Assembly (NCBI GenBank): GCA_023898685.1
Contig: CP060234.1
Span: forward strand, 3,038,001 to 3,102,000
Source of the DNA: Phycisphaeraceae bacterium
Lineage (GTDB): Bacteria > Planctomycetota > Phycisphaerae > Phycisphaerales > UBA1924
Length of the DNA stretch: 64,000 nt
Direction: 5' to 3'
Shown one piece after another: positions 43,073 to 50,914 of this stretch. A program made the position numbers and the translations under genes. Below the pieces are notes generated by a model. That model had not been told where the DNA came from. It worked only from the letters and a program-made list of their open reading frames with translations, and searched no databases. Each line of letters starts with the position of its first letter. Position 1 is the first letter of the stretch.

Positions 43073-43122
43073 AGTGCCCGCAGGGCGCGGCCGTCCGTTC
43101 CCCTCGGTATGGAGACCTCGGC

Positions 43123-43692
43123 ATGGGCATTGAAGCGGCACTCTCGACCGACACCGTCCTGACGACGCAGCTCCAGCGCGTGGTCAATTGGGCCCGCCGG
43201 AACAGTCTCTGGCCCATGCCGTTCGCGACCGCGTGCTGCGGCATCGAGCTGATGGCGACGGCGTCGAGCCGGTTCGACCTGGCCCGGTTCGGGGCCGAGG
43301 TGATGCGGTTCAGCCCCAGGCAGAGTGACCTGCTGATCGTGGCGGGGCGGATCGGGATCAAGATGGTCCCCGTCCTCCAGCGCCTCTATGAGCAGATGAC
43401 CGAGCCCAAGTGGGTGATCTCGATGGGCGCGTGCGCCTCGACGGGCGGCGTGTTCGACACCTACGCGACGGTCCAGGGGTGCGACCAGTTCATCCCGGTC
43501 GACGTCTACGTGCCGGGCTGCCCGCCCCGTCCCGAGACGCTGATCGAGGGCGTCATGGCGATCCAGCGGATCATCGACGAGGAGGGCATGCCGCCCAAGG
43601 GGCCCGACGGGAAGCGCGTGCCGCTGGGGATCGCGGTGCAGCCGACGCATCGGGTGGCGGCGCAGCCTGTGGGGCTGACGGTGGGGCGGTAG
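43123..43692 (+). CDS. nuoB: NADH-quinone oxidoreductase subunit B (orphan location)
   Basis: The product is 189 aa. It carries the terminal N2 [4Fe-4S] cluster of complex I. The ligands are visible: ACCGIEL (C38, C39), GACASTGG (C104) and PGCPPRPE (C133). The remaining core (FDLARFGAEVMRFSPRQSDL, IPVDVYVPGCPPRPETL) is normal, and the length matches the family. GGAG lies before the ATG. No other nuo gene is in the window. Related NiFe-hydrogenase small subunits share the fold, but the CC pair and the overall match favour NuoB. Confidence 0.92.
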   Translation: MGIEAALSTDTVLTTQLQRVVNWARRNSLWPMPFATACCGIELMATASSRFDLARFGAEVMRFSPRQSDLLIVAGRIGIKMVPVLQRLYEQMTEPKWVISMGACASTGGVFDTYATVQGCDQFIPVDVYVPGCPPRPETLIEGVMAIQRIIDEEGMPPKGPDGKRVPLGIAVQPTHRVAAQPVGLTVGR

Positions 43693-43714
43693 TCGGCGAG
43701 TTCGGAGCCGGCGC

Positions 43715-43954
43715 ATGCCGCAGGCACGGGTCGCCCGAGGATCTTCCTGTCCTCGCTGCGGGAGCGAGTCTCTCGCTCGCCAGCATTACGGCACGACGAG
43801 GGAGCAGGTCAGCGCACTGGCCCTGGGTATCGCCGCGGGGCTGGTCGACCGGCTGAACTACCTGGAGAGAAGGCTGCGGGGTCAGATTCGATGGCGATGC
43901 CGCGACTGCGGGCGCGTGTTTTGGGCGCGGGCGAGGCGCAAGCGGCGTTCGTGA
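43715..43954 (+). CDS. small zinc-ribbon protein
   Basis: The product is 79 aa. Two CxxC knuckles, CPRCGS (near residue 12) and CRDCGR (near 62), flank a helical segment, so a zinc ribbon is likely. The tail is strongly basic (ARARRKRRS), which suggests nucleic-acid contact. CGGAG lies eight bases before the ATG. No family is recognised. The gene is 22 bases after nuoB and 13 before the SRAP gene, so it may be co-transcribed. Confidence 0.55.
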   Translation: MPQARVARGSSCPRCGSESLARQHYGTTREQVSALALGIAAGLVDRLNYLERRLRGQIRWRCRDCGRVFWARARRKRRS

Positions 43955-43966
43955 TACGCTCTCGTC

Positions 43967-44671
43967 GTGTGCGGCCGCTACTTCCTCACCATCGCGGAGG
44001 AGGATCTCGCCTCCGCGTTCGGGGGGGAGGTCAGGATCCCGGGCGGTTTCCGCCTTCCCCGGTTCAACATCGCGCCGGGGCAGGACGCGCCGGTCGTCCG
44101 AGCGAGCGACACGGGGCCGGAGATCGTCGCGCTGCGCTGGGGGCTGATTCCGAGCTGGGCGGAGGACGAGAAAATCGGGTATCGCACCATCAATGCGCGG
44201 AGCGAGACGGCGTACGAGAAGCCCATGTTCCGCGACGCGTTCCGGCACCGGCGTTGCCTGATCCCCGCGACGGGGTTCTACGAGTGGAAGGAGGGGGAGG
44301 GCGGGCCCAAGCAGCCCTACGCCGCGAGGCGCGAGGGGGGGGCGCTCTACGCGATGGCGGGCCTCTGGGAGCGTTGGCGGCACCCGGAGTCGGGCGATTC
44401 GCGGCAGACCTTCACGGTGCTCACCTGCCCCGCCAACACCAGGCTCCGAGCCCTGCACGAGCGGATGCCGGTGGTTCTGCCGCCCGTCGAGTGGTCAATC
44501 TGGCTCGATCCGCGCGTCGAAGGCCCCGACGCCCTCCGCGCGATGATGAGGCCCGACCCCGCGAAACACTGGGAGGCTTATCCCGTATCACGCCGGGTGA
44601 ACAGCCCGAAGCACGACGAGCCATCGCTGCTCGACGAGGTGATGGATGAGTCGGGGGGGCTATTCGGCTGA
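43967..44671 (+). CDS. SRAP-family DNA-protein crosslink protein (YedK/HMCES type)
   Basis: The product is 234 aa with a GTG start, so the mature protein begins Met-Cys. Cys2 is the residue that crosslinks to abasic sites in single-stranded DNA after Met removal. Other conserved parts are INARSETAYEKP (N76, R78, E80), IPATGFYEWKEG (E106) and the HERMPVVLPP histidine. It shields abasic sites at stalled forks. The family is linked to the SOS response, but no operator is visible here. It is the sixth gene of a seven-gene co-directional run (rluB to AIM24). Confidence 0.92.
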   Translation: MCGRYFLTIAEEDLASAFGGEVRIPGGFRLPRFNIAPGQDAPVVRASDTGPEIVALRWGLIPSWAEDEKIGYRTINARSETAYEKPMFRDAFRHRRCLIPATGFYEWKEGEGGPKQPYAARREGGALYAMAGLWERWRHPESGDSRQTFTVLTCPANTRLRALHERMPVVLPPVEWSIWLDPRVEGPDALRAMMRPDPAKHWEAYPVSRRVNSPKHDEPSLLDEVMDESGGLFG

Positions 44672-44720
44672 GCAGGCACAGGGGACCGGGCGCCGGGTCG
44701 GAAGGACAGTGGGTGTGACG

Positions 44721-44790
44721 GAGGGGGAAGGCACGAAGGGCACGGGGGGAAGAGACAACGAGGCTGAGAGACAAAGAGACGACGTGCCAG
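44721..44790. repeat. degenerate palindrome-type arms between SRAP and AIM24 genes
   Basis: The stretch combines GGCACGAA-type units (44728-44743) and AGAGACAA/AGAGACGA-type units (44751-44783), the two arm types found inside purL. No clear opposite arm is present, so this is a half or decayed element. It begins about 50 bases after the SRAP stop. Confidence 0.5.
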
Positions 44791-44861
44791 GTATGGTGCG
44801 ATGCGGGCTTGGCCGAGTGAGCATGGGCATCAGCAAGCGAAGCTGATCGGAAGGGGAATCG

Positions 44862-45656
44862 ATGGCTGTTGACGTGATCGACTACGAGATCATCGGGGAC
44901 GATTTGCAGGCCGTGGTGGTGACGCTCGACCCGGGCGAGGCGATGGTGGCCGAGGCCGGGGCGATGATGTACCTCGAGGACGACGTCCAGATGGGAACCA
45001 GCCTGTCGATGAAGAAGGACGGCGGGGGTCTGCTGGGCAAGCTGTTCGAGGCCGGCAAGCGCGTCGTCACGGGCGAGTCGTTCTTCATCACGATCTTCGC
45101 CAACGAGGGCTCGAAGCGCCGCGACGTCGCCTTCGCCGCCCCCTACCCGGGCCACGTCGTCCCCGTTGAACTCGGCGACTTCGGCGGCACGCTGCTCTGC
45201 CAGAAGGACTCGTTCCTCTGCGCCGCCTCAGGCGTCGAGATCGACATCGCCTTCACCAAGCGCTTCGGCGCGGGCCTGTTCGGCGGCGAGGGGTTCATCC
45301 TCCAGCGCCTCCGCTCACCTTCCGGCGCGGGCCAGGCCTTCCTGCACGCGGGCGGCACCACCGTCAAACGCTCGCTCGGCCCGGGCGACAAGCTCCGCGT
45401 CGACACCGGCTGCCTCGTCGCCTTCGAGGAGAGCGTCGACTACTCGATTGAGATGGTCCCCGGCATCAAGAACAAGTTCTTCGGCGGCGAGGGCCTGTTC
45501 TACGCCGCCCTCCGCGGGCCCGGCTCGGTCTGGATGCAGACGCTCCCGTTCAGCCGGCTGGCGAACCGGATCTTCGCGGCGGCGCCGCAGCGGGGCGGTC
45601 ACAAGGGGGAGGGCTCGATTCTTGGGGGCGTGTTTGATGTGATCGGGGGGGATTGA
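44862..45656 (+). CDS. AIM24/TIGR00266-family protein
   Basis: The product is 264 aa. The family pattern is strong: YEIIGDDLQAVVVTLDPGEAM, AEAGAMMYLEDDV, SFFITIFANEG, and GGEGFILQRL with GSVWMQTLPFSRLANRI near the end. The fold is a double-stranded beta helix without known catalysis. Members are related to mitochondrial AIM24 and to a set of small bacterial proteins of unknown role. GGAAGGGG lies just before the ATG at 44862. It is the last of a co-directional run. Confidence 0.85.
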   Translation: MAVDVIDYEIIGDDLQAVVVTLDPGEAMVAEAGAMMYLEDDVQMGTSLSMKKDGGGLLGKLFEAGKRVVTGESFFITIFANEGSKRRDVAFAAPYPGHVVPVELGDFGGTLLCQKDSFLCAASGVEIDIAFTKRFGAGLFGGEGFILQRLRSPSGAGQAFLHAGGTTVKRSLGPGDKLRVDTGCLVAFEESVDYSIEMVPGIKNKFFGGEGLFYAALRGPGSVWMQTLPFSRLANRIFAAAPQRGGHKGEGSILGGVFDVIGGD

Positions 45657-45741
45657 CGGCAGAATCCCGGTTCGAATGCGTCGAGAGCGCGCTGACGTGA
45701 GTCACCCTCCCGCGCGGCGCAATCCCGGTGAATCCGTGCAA

Positions 45742-45772
45742 GACCTTTCGGCGTGCCCCAACGCCGCTGGTC
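45742..45772. terminator. hairpin between convergent genes
   Basis: An inner stem CGGCGT/ACGCCG (45749-45754, 45761-45766) sits inside an outer GACC/GGTC pair in the 140-base gap between the AIM24 and HNH genes. No T-tract is present; probably a bidirectional transcript end. Confidence 0.35.
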
Positions 45773-45796
45773 CTCGCGAAGGTGTCCAACGCCGCC

Positions 45797-46615
45797 TTAC
45801 TTCAGCTCGACCGACCAATACGCATCATCAAGGAACGCCTTCCACGACGCGTACTTGTCGTGCCCCAGCTTGATCGTGATCAAGGGGCTCCGCTTCGGCC
45901 TCACCGGCTTCTTCACCAGCCTCATATGCGCCTGGGTCGGCGTCCGCCCGCCCTTGCGCGCGTTGCACCGCACGCACGCGCACACCAGGTTCTCCCACGT
46001 GTCCGGGCCGCCCTGGCTCCGCGGCGTCACGTGGTCGATCGAAAGCTCGCTCGTCGGGAAGAAGTGCCCGCAGTATTGGCAGCGGTTGCGGTCGCGTGCG
46101 AACAGGTTCCTGCGGTTCAGCTTCACCCGCTGCTCGGGCAGCCGGTCGTAGCCTACGAGGCGGATGATCCGCGGCACCGCGATGTCCATCCGCACGGTGT
46201 GCACCCAGTCGTGCGCATCGGGCTCGAACTGGCGGCGGAACTCGCTGAGCTCCATCCACGACTCGAAGTCGTAGTTGGCGTACTGCCCCGCGTCGACGTG
46301 GATCACCTCCGCCGCGTCGCGGACCAGCAGCGAGAACGCCCGCTTGGCCGAGATCACGCGGATCGCCATGTAGAGCTTGTTGAGCACCAGCACGTGGGAG
46401 TTCAACCCATCGGCGATGAGGGCGGCCGGCGACGCGGTGAGACCGCTGGTGGCGTCGCCGACCCTGGTAGGGCCCGCCTCGTCCGTTGTCGCGCCGTCTA
46501 TCGCATCGCCCGTGAATGCCGAGACCGATCCCGCGGCATGTTCAGTGCCATGCCGACGGTGGGCCATCCTGGCGTTCCGGCGTGCCATCGATGGAAGTTC
46601 TATCAGGTTTTCCAC
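45797..46615 (-). CDS. HNH endonuclease-domain protein
   Basis: The product is 272 aa with a GTG at 46615; the ATG at 46588 is an alternative. The C-terminal 110 residues hold an HNH nuclease domain: NLFARDRNRCQYCGHFFPTS, then SIDHVTPRSQGGPDTWENLV and CVRCNARKGGRTP. The first CxxC and second CxxC hold a structural zinc and the DH pair is catalytic. The region before it (VLNKLYMAIRVISAKRAFSL) is typical of the widespread stand-alone HNH proteins of unknown role. It is not flanked by phage or restriction genes. Confidence 0.85.
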   Translation of the reverse strand: MENLIELPSMARRNARMAHRRHGTEHAAGSVSAFTGDAIDGATTDEAGPTRVGDATSGLTASPAALIADGLNSHVLVLNKLYMAIRVISAKRAFSLLVRDAAEVIHVDAGQYANYDFESWMELSEFRRQFEPDAHDWVHTVRMDIAVPRIIRLVGYDRLPEQRVKLNRRNLFARDRNRCQYCGHFFPTSELSIDHVTPRSQGGPDTWENLVCACVRCNARKGGRTPTQAHMRLVKKPVRPKRSPLITIKLGHDKYASWKAFLDDAYWSVELK

Positions 46616-46751
46616 TGCTATTCAACAGGAATCGCGACTCCCGGCACGGGAACGCGCAGATTTGACCCATTCTTGACGGATACGACGGATGGGGCGGTCG
46701 GTGATCAGACCGGCCATATCCTGTGGGTGGTCCCCGGCTTGGGAACGCGGT

Positions 46752-48350
46752 TCAGTGTCGGAATCGGCGCACGCCCGTGGTCATGCAGGTCACCCCCCGC
46801 TCGTTGCAGAGCTCGAACGTGTCCGCGTCCCGTTTGGATCCACCCGGGTGCACGAGCATCTTGACCCCGGCATCGATCAGAATCTCCGGCCCATCCGGGA
46901 ACGGGAAGAACGCGTCCGAGGCCGCGACGGCCCCCCGTGCGTTCTCGGCGGCTTTCTCGACGGCCAGCCTCGAGCAGGCGACGCGGTCCATCTGGCCCGC
47001 GCCCGCGCCGAACAGCCGGACGCCGTTCGGGCCGGAAACGGGTCCGCCGATGGCGACGGCGTTGCTGGACAGAGCCCGGACGGCCAGTTCAACCAGCGGG
47101 GCGGCAGCGAGAAGGGTCGGATCCGGCGCGGGCCCCGCCGCGTGGGTCCAGTCGGCCGGGTTGAGCACGCGGACATCGCGATCCTGCACGAGCATCCCAC
47201 CCGGGATCGCACGGTACTCGAGCTTGCGCTGCCGGGCCGCGGGCCGCTCGCCCACCGCGAGCAGGCGGACGCTCTTCCAGCGCTCGGCGATGCGTTCGGC
47301 GGCGGTCTGCATGAACTCGGGGGCGAGGATGACCTCGAAGAACCGGTCGGGCCGGCAGATGTGCTCGGCCGCGGCGTCGTCGATCGGCCGGTTGACCGCG
47401 AGGATGCCGCCGTAGGCCGCGAGAGGATCGCCCGAAATCGCGAGTTGGACGGCGTCGGCGGCCTTGTCGGCCAGCGCGACGCCGCAGGGGTTGGTGTGCT
47501 TGATCACGCATGCGCCGGCGCTCGCGGCACGGTGCCGGCGGAGCATCTTGACGAGTTCGAGCGCCGCCGAGGCGTCGAGGAAGTTGTTGTAGCTGAGGTG
47601 CTTGCCGCAGATCTGGTGGGCGTTGACGACGGTGGGCCCGCTGGACGCGGGGTCGCGGTAGACGGCGGCCGCCTGGTGCGGGTTCTCGCCGTAGCGGAGC
47701 TCGTCGACGAGCGCATAGTCGAGTGTGAGCGTCGAGGGGAAGGCTCGGCCCGTGCCGTGGTCGAGGTAGGCGCTGATCGCCCGGTCGTAGGCGCTGGTGC
47801 GTGCGAACGCCGCCGCCGCCAGCCAGCGGCGGAGTTCGGCCGACGCCGCGCCGGAGTTGGCTCGCAGGTCTTCGACGACGCGGTCGTACTGTCTCGGATC
47901 AGTAACCACGGCGACCCACGCGGCGTTCTTCGCCGCCGAGCGGATCATCGCGGGCCCGCCGATATCAATGTTCTCGATGGCCTCGGAGGTTGTCACGCCG
48001 GGCTTGCCGACGGTCTGCTCGAATGGGTAGAGGTTGACGCAGACAAGGTCGATGGGCGGAATGCCGTGCTGGTTCATCGCCTCAACATGCGAGGGCTTGT
48101 CACGCAGCGCCAGCAGGCCCCCGTGCACCTTGGGATGCAGGGTCTTGAGCCGCCCGTCCATCATCTCGGGGAATCCGGTAAGGTCCTCAATGTGCCGGAC
48201 CGCGAGCCCCGCCTCGGCGAGAGCACGGGCCGTGCCGCCCGTGGAAACGAGTTCGACGCCCATCTCGGTGAGCACGGACGCAAAGGCCACGAGGTCGGAC
48301 TTGTCGCTGACGCTGAGCAAGGCCCGTCGGATCGGGACGAGGTCGGGCAT
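46752..48350 (-). CDS. purH: bifunctional AICAR transformylase / IMP cyclohydrolase
   Basis: The product is 532 aa and catalyses the last two steps of IMP synthesis. Residues about 1-150 are the MGS-like cyclohydrolase (RALLSVSDKSDLVAFA, STGGTARALAEAG, GRLKTLHPKVHGGLL). Residues about 195-532 are the formyl-transferase (DELRYGENPHQAAAVY, GKHLSYNNFLDASAALEL, CVIKHTNPCGVA with the catalytic KH). The length is normal. Its ATG lies five bases after the stop of the lipoprotein gene upstream, so the two form an operon. purL is 5.4 kb away on the same strand. Confidence 0.96.
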   Translation of the reverse strand: MPDLVPIRRALLSVSDKSDLVAFASVLTEMGVELVSTGGTARALAEAGLAVRHIEDLTGFPEMMDGRLKTLHPKVHGGLLALRDKPSHVEAMNQHGIPPIDLVCVNLYPFEQTVGKPGVTTSEAIENIDIGGPAMIRSAAKNAAWVAVVTDPRQYDRVVEDLRANSGAASAELRRWLAAAAFARTSAYDRAISAYLDHGTGRAFPSTLTLDYALVDELRYGENPHQAAAVYRDPASSGPTVVNAHQICGKHLSYNNFLDASAALELVKMLRRHRAASAGACVIKHTNPCGVALADKAADAVQLAISGDPLAAYGGILAVNRPIDDAAAEHICRPDRFFEVILAPEFMQTAAERIAERWKSVRLLAVGERPAARQRKLEYRAIPGGMLVQDRDVRVLNPADWTHAAGPAPDPTLLAAAPLVELAVRALSSNAVAIGGPVSGPNGVRLFGAGAGQMDRVACSRLAVEKAAENARGAVAASDAFFPFPDGPEILIDAGVKMLVHPGGSKRDADTFELCNERGVTCMTTGVRRFRH

Positions 48351-48355
48351 GGGTG

Positions 48356-49591
48356 TTACCGGCGAGGGCTGAACTTGGCGAGCAGGCCGTTTTCGGCGAG
48401 GGCATACAGGTCGCCGTCGACGAATGTGGAGGGGATAAGACGCGTGAACTTGGGGAGCTTGATCGACGCGATCGTGTCGCCGCCGACCTTGTCGACCAGC
48501 GTGGCGGACTTGCCGTCCCACACGATCAGCTCGTCGGACCGCATCGCCACGACCCGGCCCACGACGTTGCTGTTGACCCACAGCTTGCGGCCGTACCGCT
48601 CGGTGCCGAGCGAATCCCCGCTGACATCGAAGGCGATCAGCCCTTCCGAGGGCACGTCGAGGTAGAGCACACCGTCGTGGCAGGTGGGCTGAATCCTGAG
48701 CGGGTCGGCCGTGCGGTAACGCCAGGTCCACGTCGACCTGCCCGGCTGGAAGGCGTAGATCGACTGATCCAGGCTCGCGACGAACATCGTTTGGCCGTCG
48801 GTCACCGGGTCGGTCGCCACGCCCCCGCTGATCTGCGAGCGCCCGGCGCCGCTGCCGCTCGCGATGTCGACGAAGAACACTTCGCCCGCTTGGGTCACGA
48901 CACCCGCGAGCCCGCCGAGCTGCACGGGGGTGGCCGTGATTGCTCCGTCGAGGGAATACTCCCAGGCCATCGCCCCGTCGGCGAACGGCGGCGGCAAGGG
49001 CTCGCCGCTCGCCTTGCCGAAGCGGTGGCAGAGCACGCGGCCGGTGGGCGTGCCGAACACGGCGAGGCCCCCGTCGATGAGCGGGGGCGTGGAGATCACC
49101 ACGTCGACGGGCTGACGGGCGATCAGATTGCCGCTGCCCAGCTCCATGATGAACAGCTCCGGCCGCGCGCAGGAGATCAGCACGTCGTTCACCCGCACGT
49201 TGCCCTCGAACTCGGTCAGGGGCGAGGTGTTGCGGACCTGCCAGAGCCGGTTGCCGGTGTTCGCCTGCACGAGGGCGGTCCAGGCGTCCTTCGACTGCAC
49301 CGCGATCACGTCGCCCAGGATGTCGACCGACCCGACCACGCCCCGGCCCGCGGCGAGGGGGGTGGTGCTCCATTCCCATCGGTAGCCCAGCGTGGCCCAG
49401 TCGTCGTGGACGATCCGCACACCCCGGCTTGTCGTCACAACCCCGATGGCGGCGGGCTGCTTGGCCGACGCCTTCGTGCCGGGCTTCTCACCCGCGCCGG
49501 ACGGTGTCACGGTGCAGCCCGCGGCGAGCAAACAGGCGGCGAGCAGAGCGGCGAGCCGGGGGGGGCGGCCGTGGGCAAAGACTGGGTTCAT
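48356..49591 (-). CDS. beta-propeller lipoprotein (PQQ/BamB-like)
   Basis: The product is 411 aa. The signal peptide ends in a LAAGC lipobox near residue 25, so it is lipid-anchored. The rest consists of repeated WxW-type blades (WEWSTTPLAAGRGVVGSVD, GNRLWQVRNTSPL, AWEYSLDGAITATPV, TWTWRYRTADPL), the pattern of PQQ-like or BamB-like propellers. No catalytic PQQ ligands are seen, so a structural or protein-binding role in the envelope is more likely. It is the first gene of the purH operon. Confidence 0.7.
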   Translation of the reverse strand: MNPVFAHGRPPRLAALLAACLLAAGCTVTPSGAGEKPGTKASAKQPAAIGVVTTSRGVRIVHDDWATLGYRWEWSTTPLAAGRGVVGSVDILGDVIAVQSKDAWTALVQANTGNRLWQVRNTSPLTEFEGNVRVNDVLISCARPELFIMELGSGNLIARQPVDVVISTPPLIDGGLAVFGTPTGRVLCHRFGKASGEPLPPPFADGAMAWEYSLDGAITATPVQLGGLAGVVTQAGEVFFVDIASGSGAGRSQISGGVATDPVTDGQTMFVASLDQSIYAFQPGRSTWTWRYRTADPLRIQPTCHDGVLYLDVPSEGLIAFDVSGDSLGTERYGRKLWVNSNVVGRVVAMRSDELIVWDGKSATLVDKVGGDTIASIKLPKFTRLIPSTFVDGDLYALAENGLLAKFSPRR

Positions 49592-49739
49592 CGTGACGGA
49601 TCTCCGTGTCTCGGCGACGGATGGCGGGCATGGGCCCGCCGTGCGGCGGGGCGGTTTGGGGGCCGCTCAGGCCGGAGTATCCGGGCCTGAATCCGATACG
49701 TCAAGCCGAGCGGGGCTCCCGGTCACGATACAGTGCGGT

Positions 49740-50390
49740 ATGTTCACAGGGCTTGTGCAGGCGGTCGGGCGGGTCGCCCGGATGGACCGGGATCCCCGGG
49801 GTGTTGTCATCGAGATCGACCCCGGCGGCTGGGCCCACGGGGCCGGCGAGGGCGGTTCGATCGCCGTCAATGGGTGCTGCCTCACGCTCACGGTTGATCC
49901 CGGCGAGATCGGTGGCCGCCTCCGCTTCTTCGCGATCCCAGAGACGCTCGCCAAGACCAATCTGGGCGGTCTCGGCGTGGGATCGGGCGTCGACCTCGAG
50001 GGCTCCGTCACCGCCCAGACGCTCATGGGGGGCCATTTCGTGCAGGGACACGTCGACGGTGTGGGCGAGGTCGTCCGCGTCGACAAGCCCGAGACCGCCG
50101 ACGGCGAATACCGCGTCCGCGTTTCACCCCCCGCCCACCTGATGAAGTTCATGGCCCCGAAGGGCTCGGTCTGTCTCGACGGCGTCAGCCTGACCATCGC
50201 GGCGCTCGAGGCGGGCGATGGGTCGGGGGCGGGTGGCTGGATCGAGGTCGCGCTGATCCCGGCGACGCTCGAAAAGACAATCATGTCCGGCTACGAGCCG
50301 GGTGACGCGGTGAACATCGAGGCCGACATCCTGGCGAAGACGGTGGTGAATTATCTCGAGAACTACCAGGCACTGGGCACTGGGCACTAG
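49740..50390 (+). CDS. ribE: riboflavin synthase alpha chain
   Basis: The product is 216 aa and dismutates two lumazines into riboflavin. It has two tandem lumazine-binding beta-barrels: MFTGLVQAVGRV, SIAVNGCCLTLTV, MGGHFVQGHVDGVGEV in the first, and FMAPKGSVCLDGVSLTIAAL, ALIPATLEKTIM in the second. The C-terminal residues QALGTGH and the stop codon lie inside a GGGCACT repeat arm (50367-50397). The protein therefore appears to have acquired its end from the repeat; related enzymes end in a charged helix here. Confidence 0.93.
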   Translation: MFTGLVQAVGRVARMDRDPRGVVIEIDPGGWAHGAGEGGSIAVNGCCLTLTVDPGEIGGRLRFFAIPETLAKTNLGGLGVGSGVDLEGSVTAQTLMGGHFVQGHVDGVGEVVRVDKPETADGEYRVRVSPPAHLMKFMAPKGSVCLDGVSLTIAALEAGDGSGAGGWIEVALIPATLEKTIMSGYEPGDAVNIEADILAKTVVNYLENYQALGTGH

Positions 50391-50397
50391 GCACTGG
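50367..50397. repeat. GGGCACT-type repeat arm at the ribE 3' end
   Basis: Four CACT units recur every seven bases (GGCACTGGGCACTGGGCACT then AGGCACTGG). The ribE stop codon is inside it. Only one arm is visible before ruvC at 50411. Same kind of short-period arm as the other elements. Confidence 0.6.
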
Positions 50398-50410
50398 AGG
50401 GAGATGGCCG

Positions 50411-50914
50411 GTGCGGGTGCTTGGGATTGATCCGGGGCTAAGACTCACAGGCTACGGCTGCGTCGAGGGCGACGAACGATCGCCCCGCATCGTCGAGGCC
50501 GGCGTGTTCCGCCTGACCCAGGGCTCGGGCTCGCCCCCCCCGATAGCCGACCGTCTCGACGAGCTCGAACGCGATCTGGCCGAGCTGATCGCCCGCGTCC
50601 GACCCGATGCCGCGGCCGTCGAGGCCCTCTTCGCCCACTACAAGCACCCCGCGACGGCGATGGTCATGGCCCACGCCCGCGGCGTGATCCTGCTCACACT
50701 CAAGCGGGCCGGCCTGCCCTTCGCCGAGTTGGCCCCCAAGACGGTCAAGCAGGCGATGACCGGTAGCGGGCGGGCCGCCAAGCGGCAGATGCAGGAGGCT
50801 GTCGCTTCCGTGTTCGGCTTGCCGGCGCCGCCGGAACCGCCCGACGTGGCCGACGCCCTCGCGATTGCGTTTGCGGCGATGATCCGCGCCGGCGGTGATA
50901 TCGTGTCGGCATGA
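50411..50914 (+). CDS. ruvC: Holliday-junction resolvase RuvC
   Basis: The product is 167 aa with a GTG start. The four catalytic acids are in place: VLGIDPG (D7), VEALFAHY (E71), and PPDVADALAIA (D145 and D148). Length and layout are normal. It cleaves four-way junctions after RuvAB branch migration. ruvA and ruvB are not adjacent. Its last four bases overlap the start of the response regulator (ATGA), so the two are translationally coupled. Confidence 0.93.
   Translation: MRVLGIDPGLRLTGYGCVEGDERSPRIVEAGVFRLTQGSGSPPPIADRLDELERDLAELIARVRPDAAAVEALFAHYKHPATAMVMAHARGVILLTLKRAGLPFAELAPKTVKQAMTGSGRAAKRQMQEAVASVFGLPAPPEPPDVADALAIAFAAMIRAGGDIVSA

Noticed and set aside
45660..45690. tRNA-like GGTTCGAA sequence
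   Set aside because: No acceptor or anticodon stem can be formed around it.
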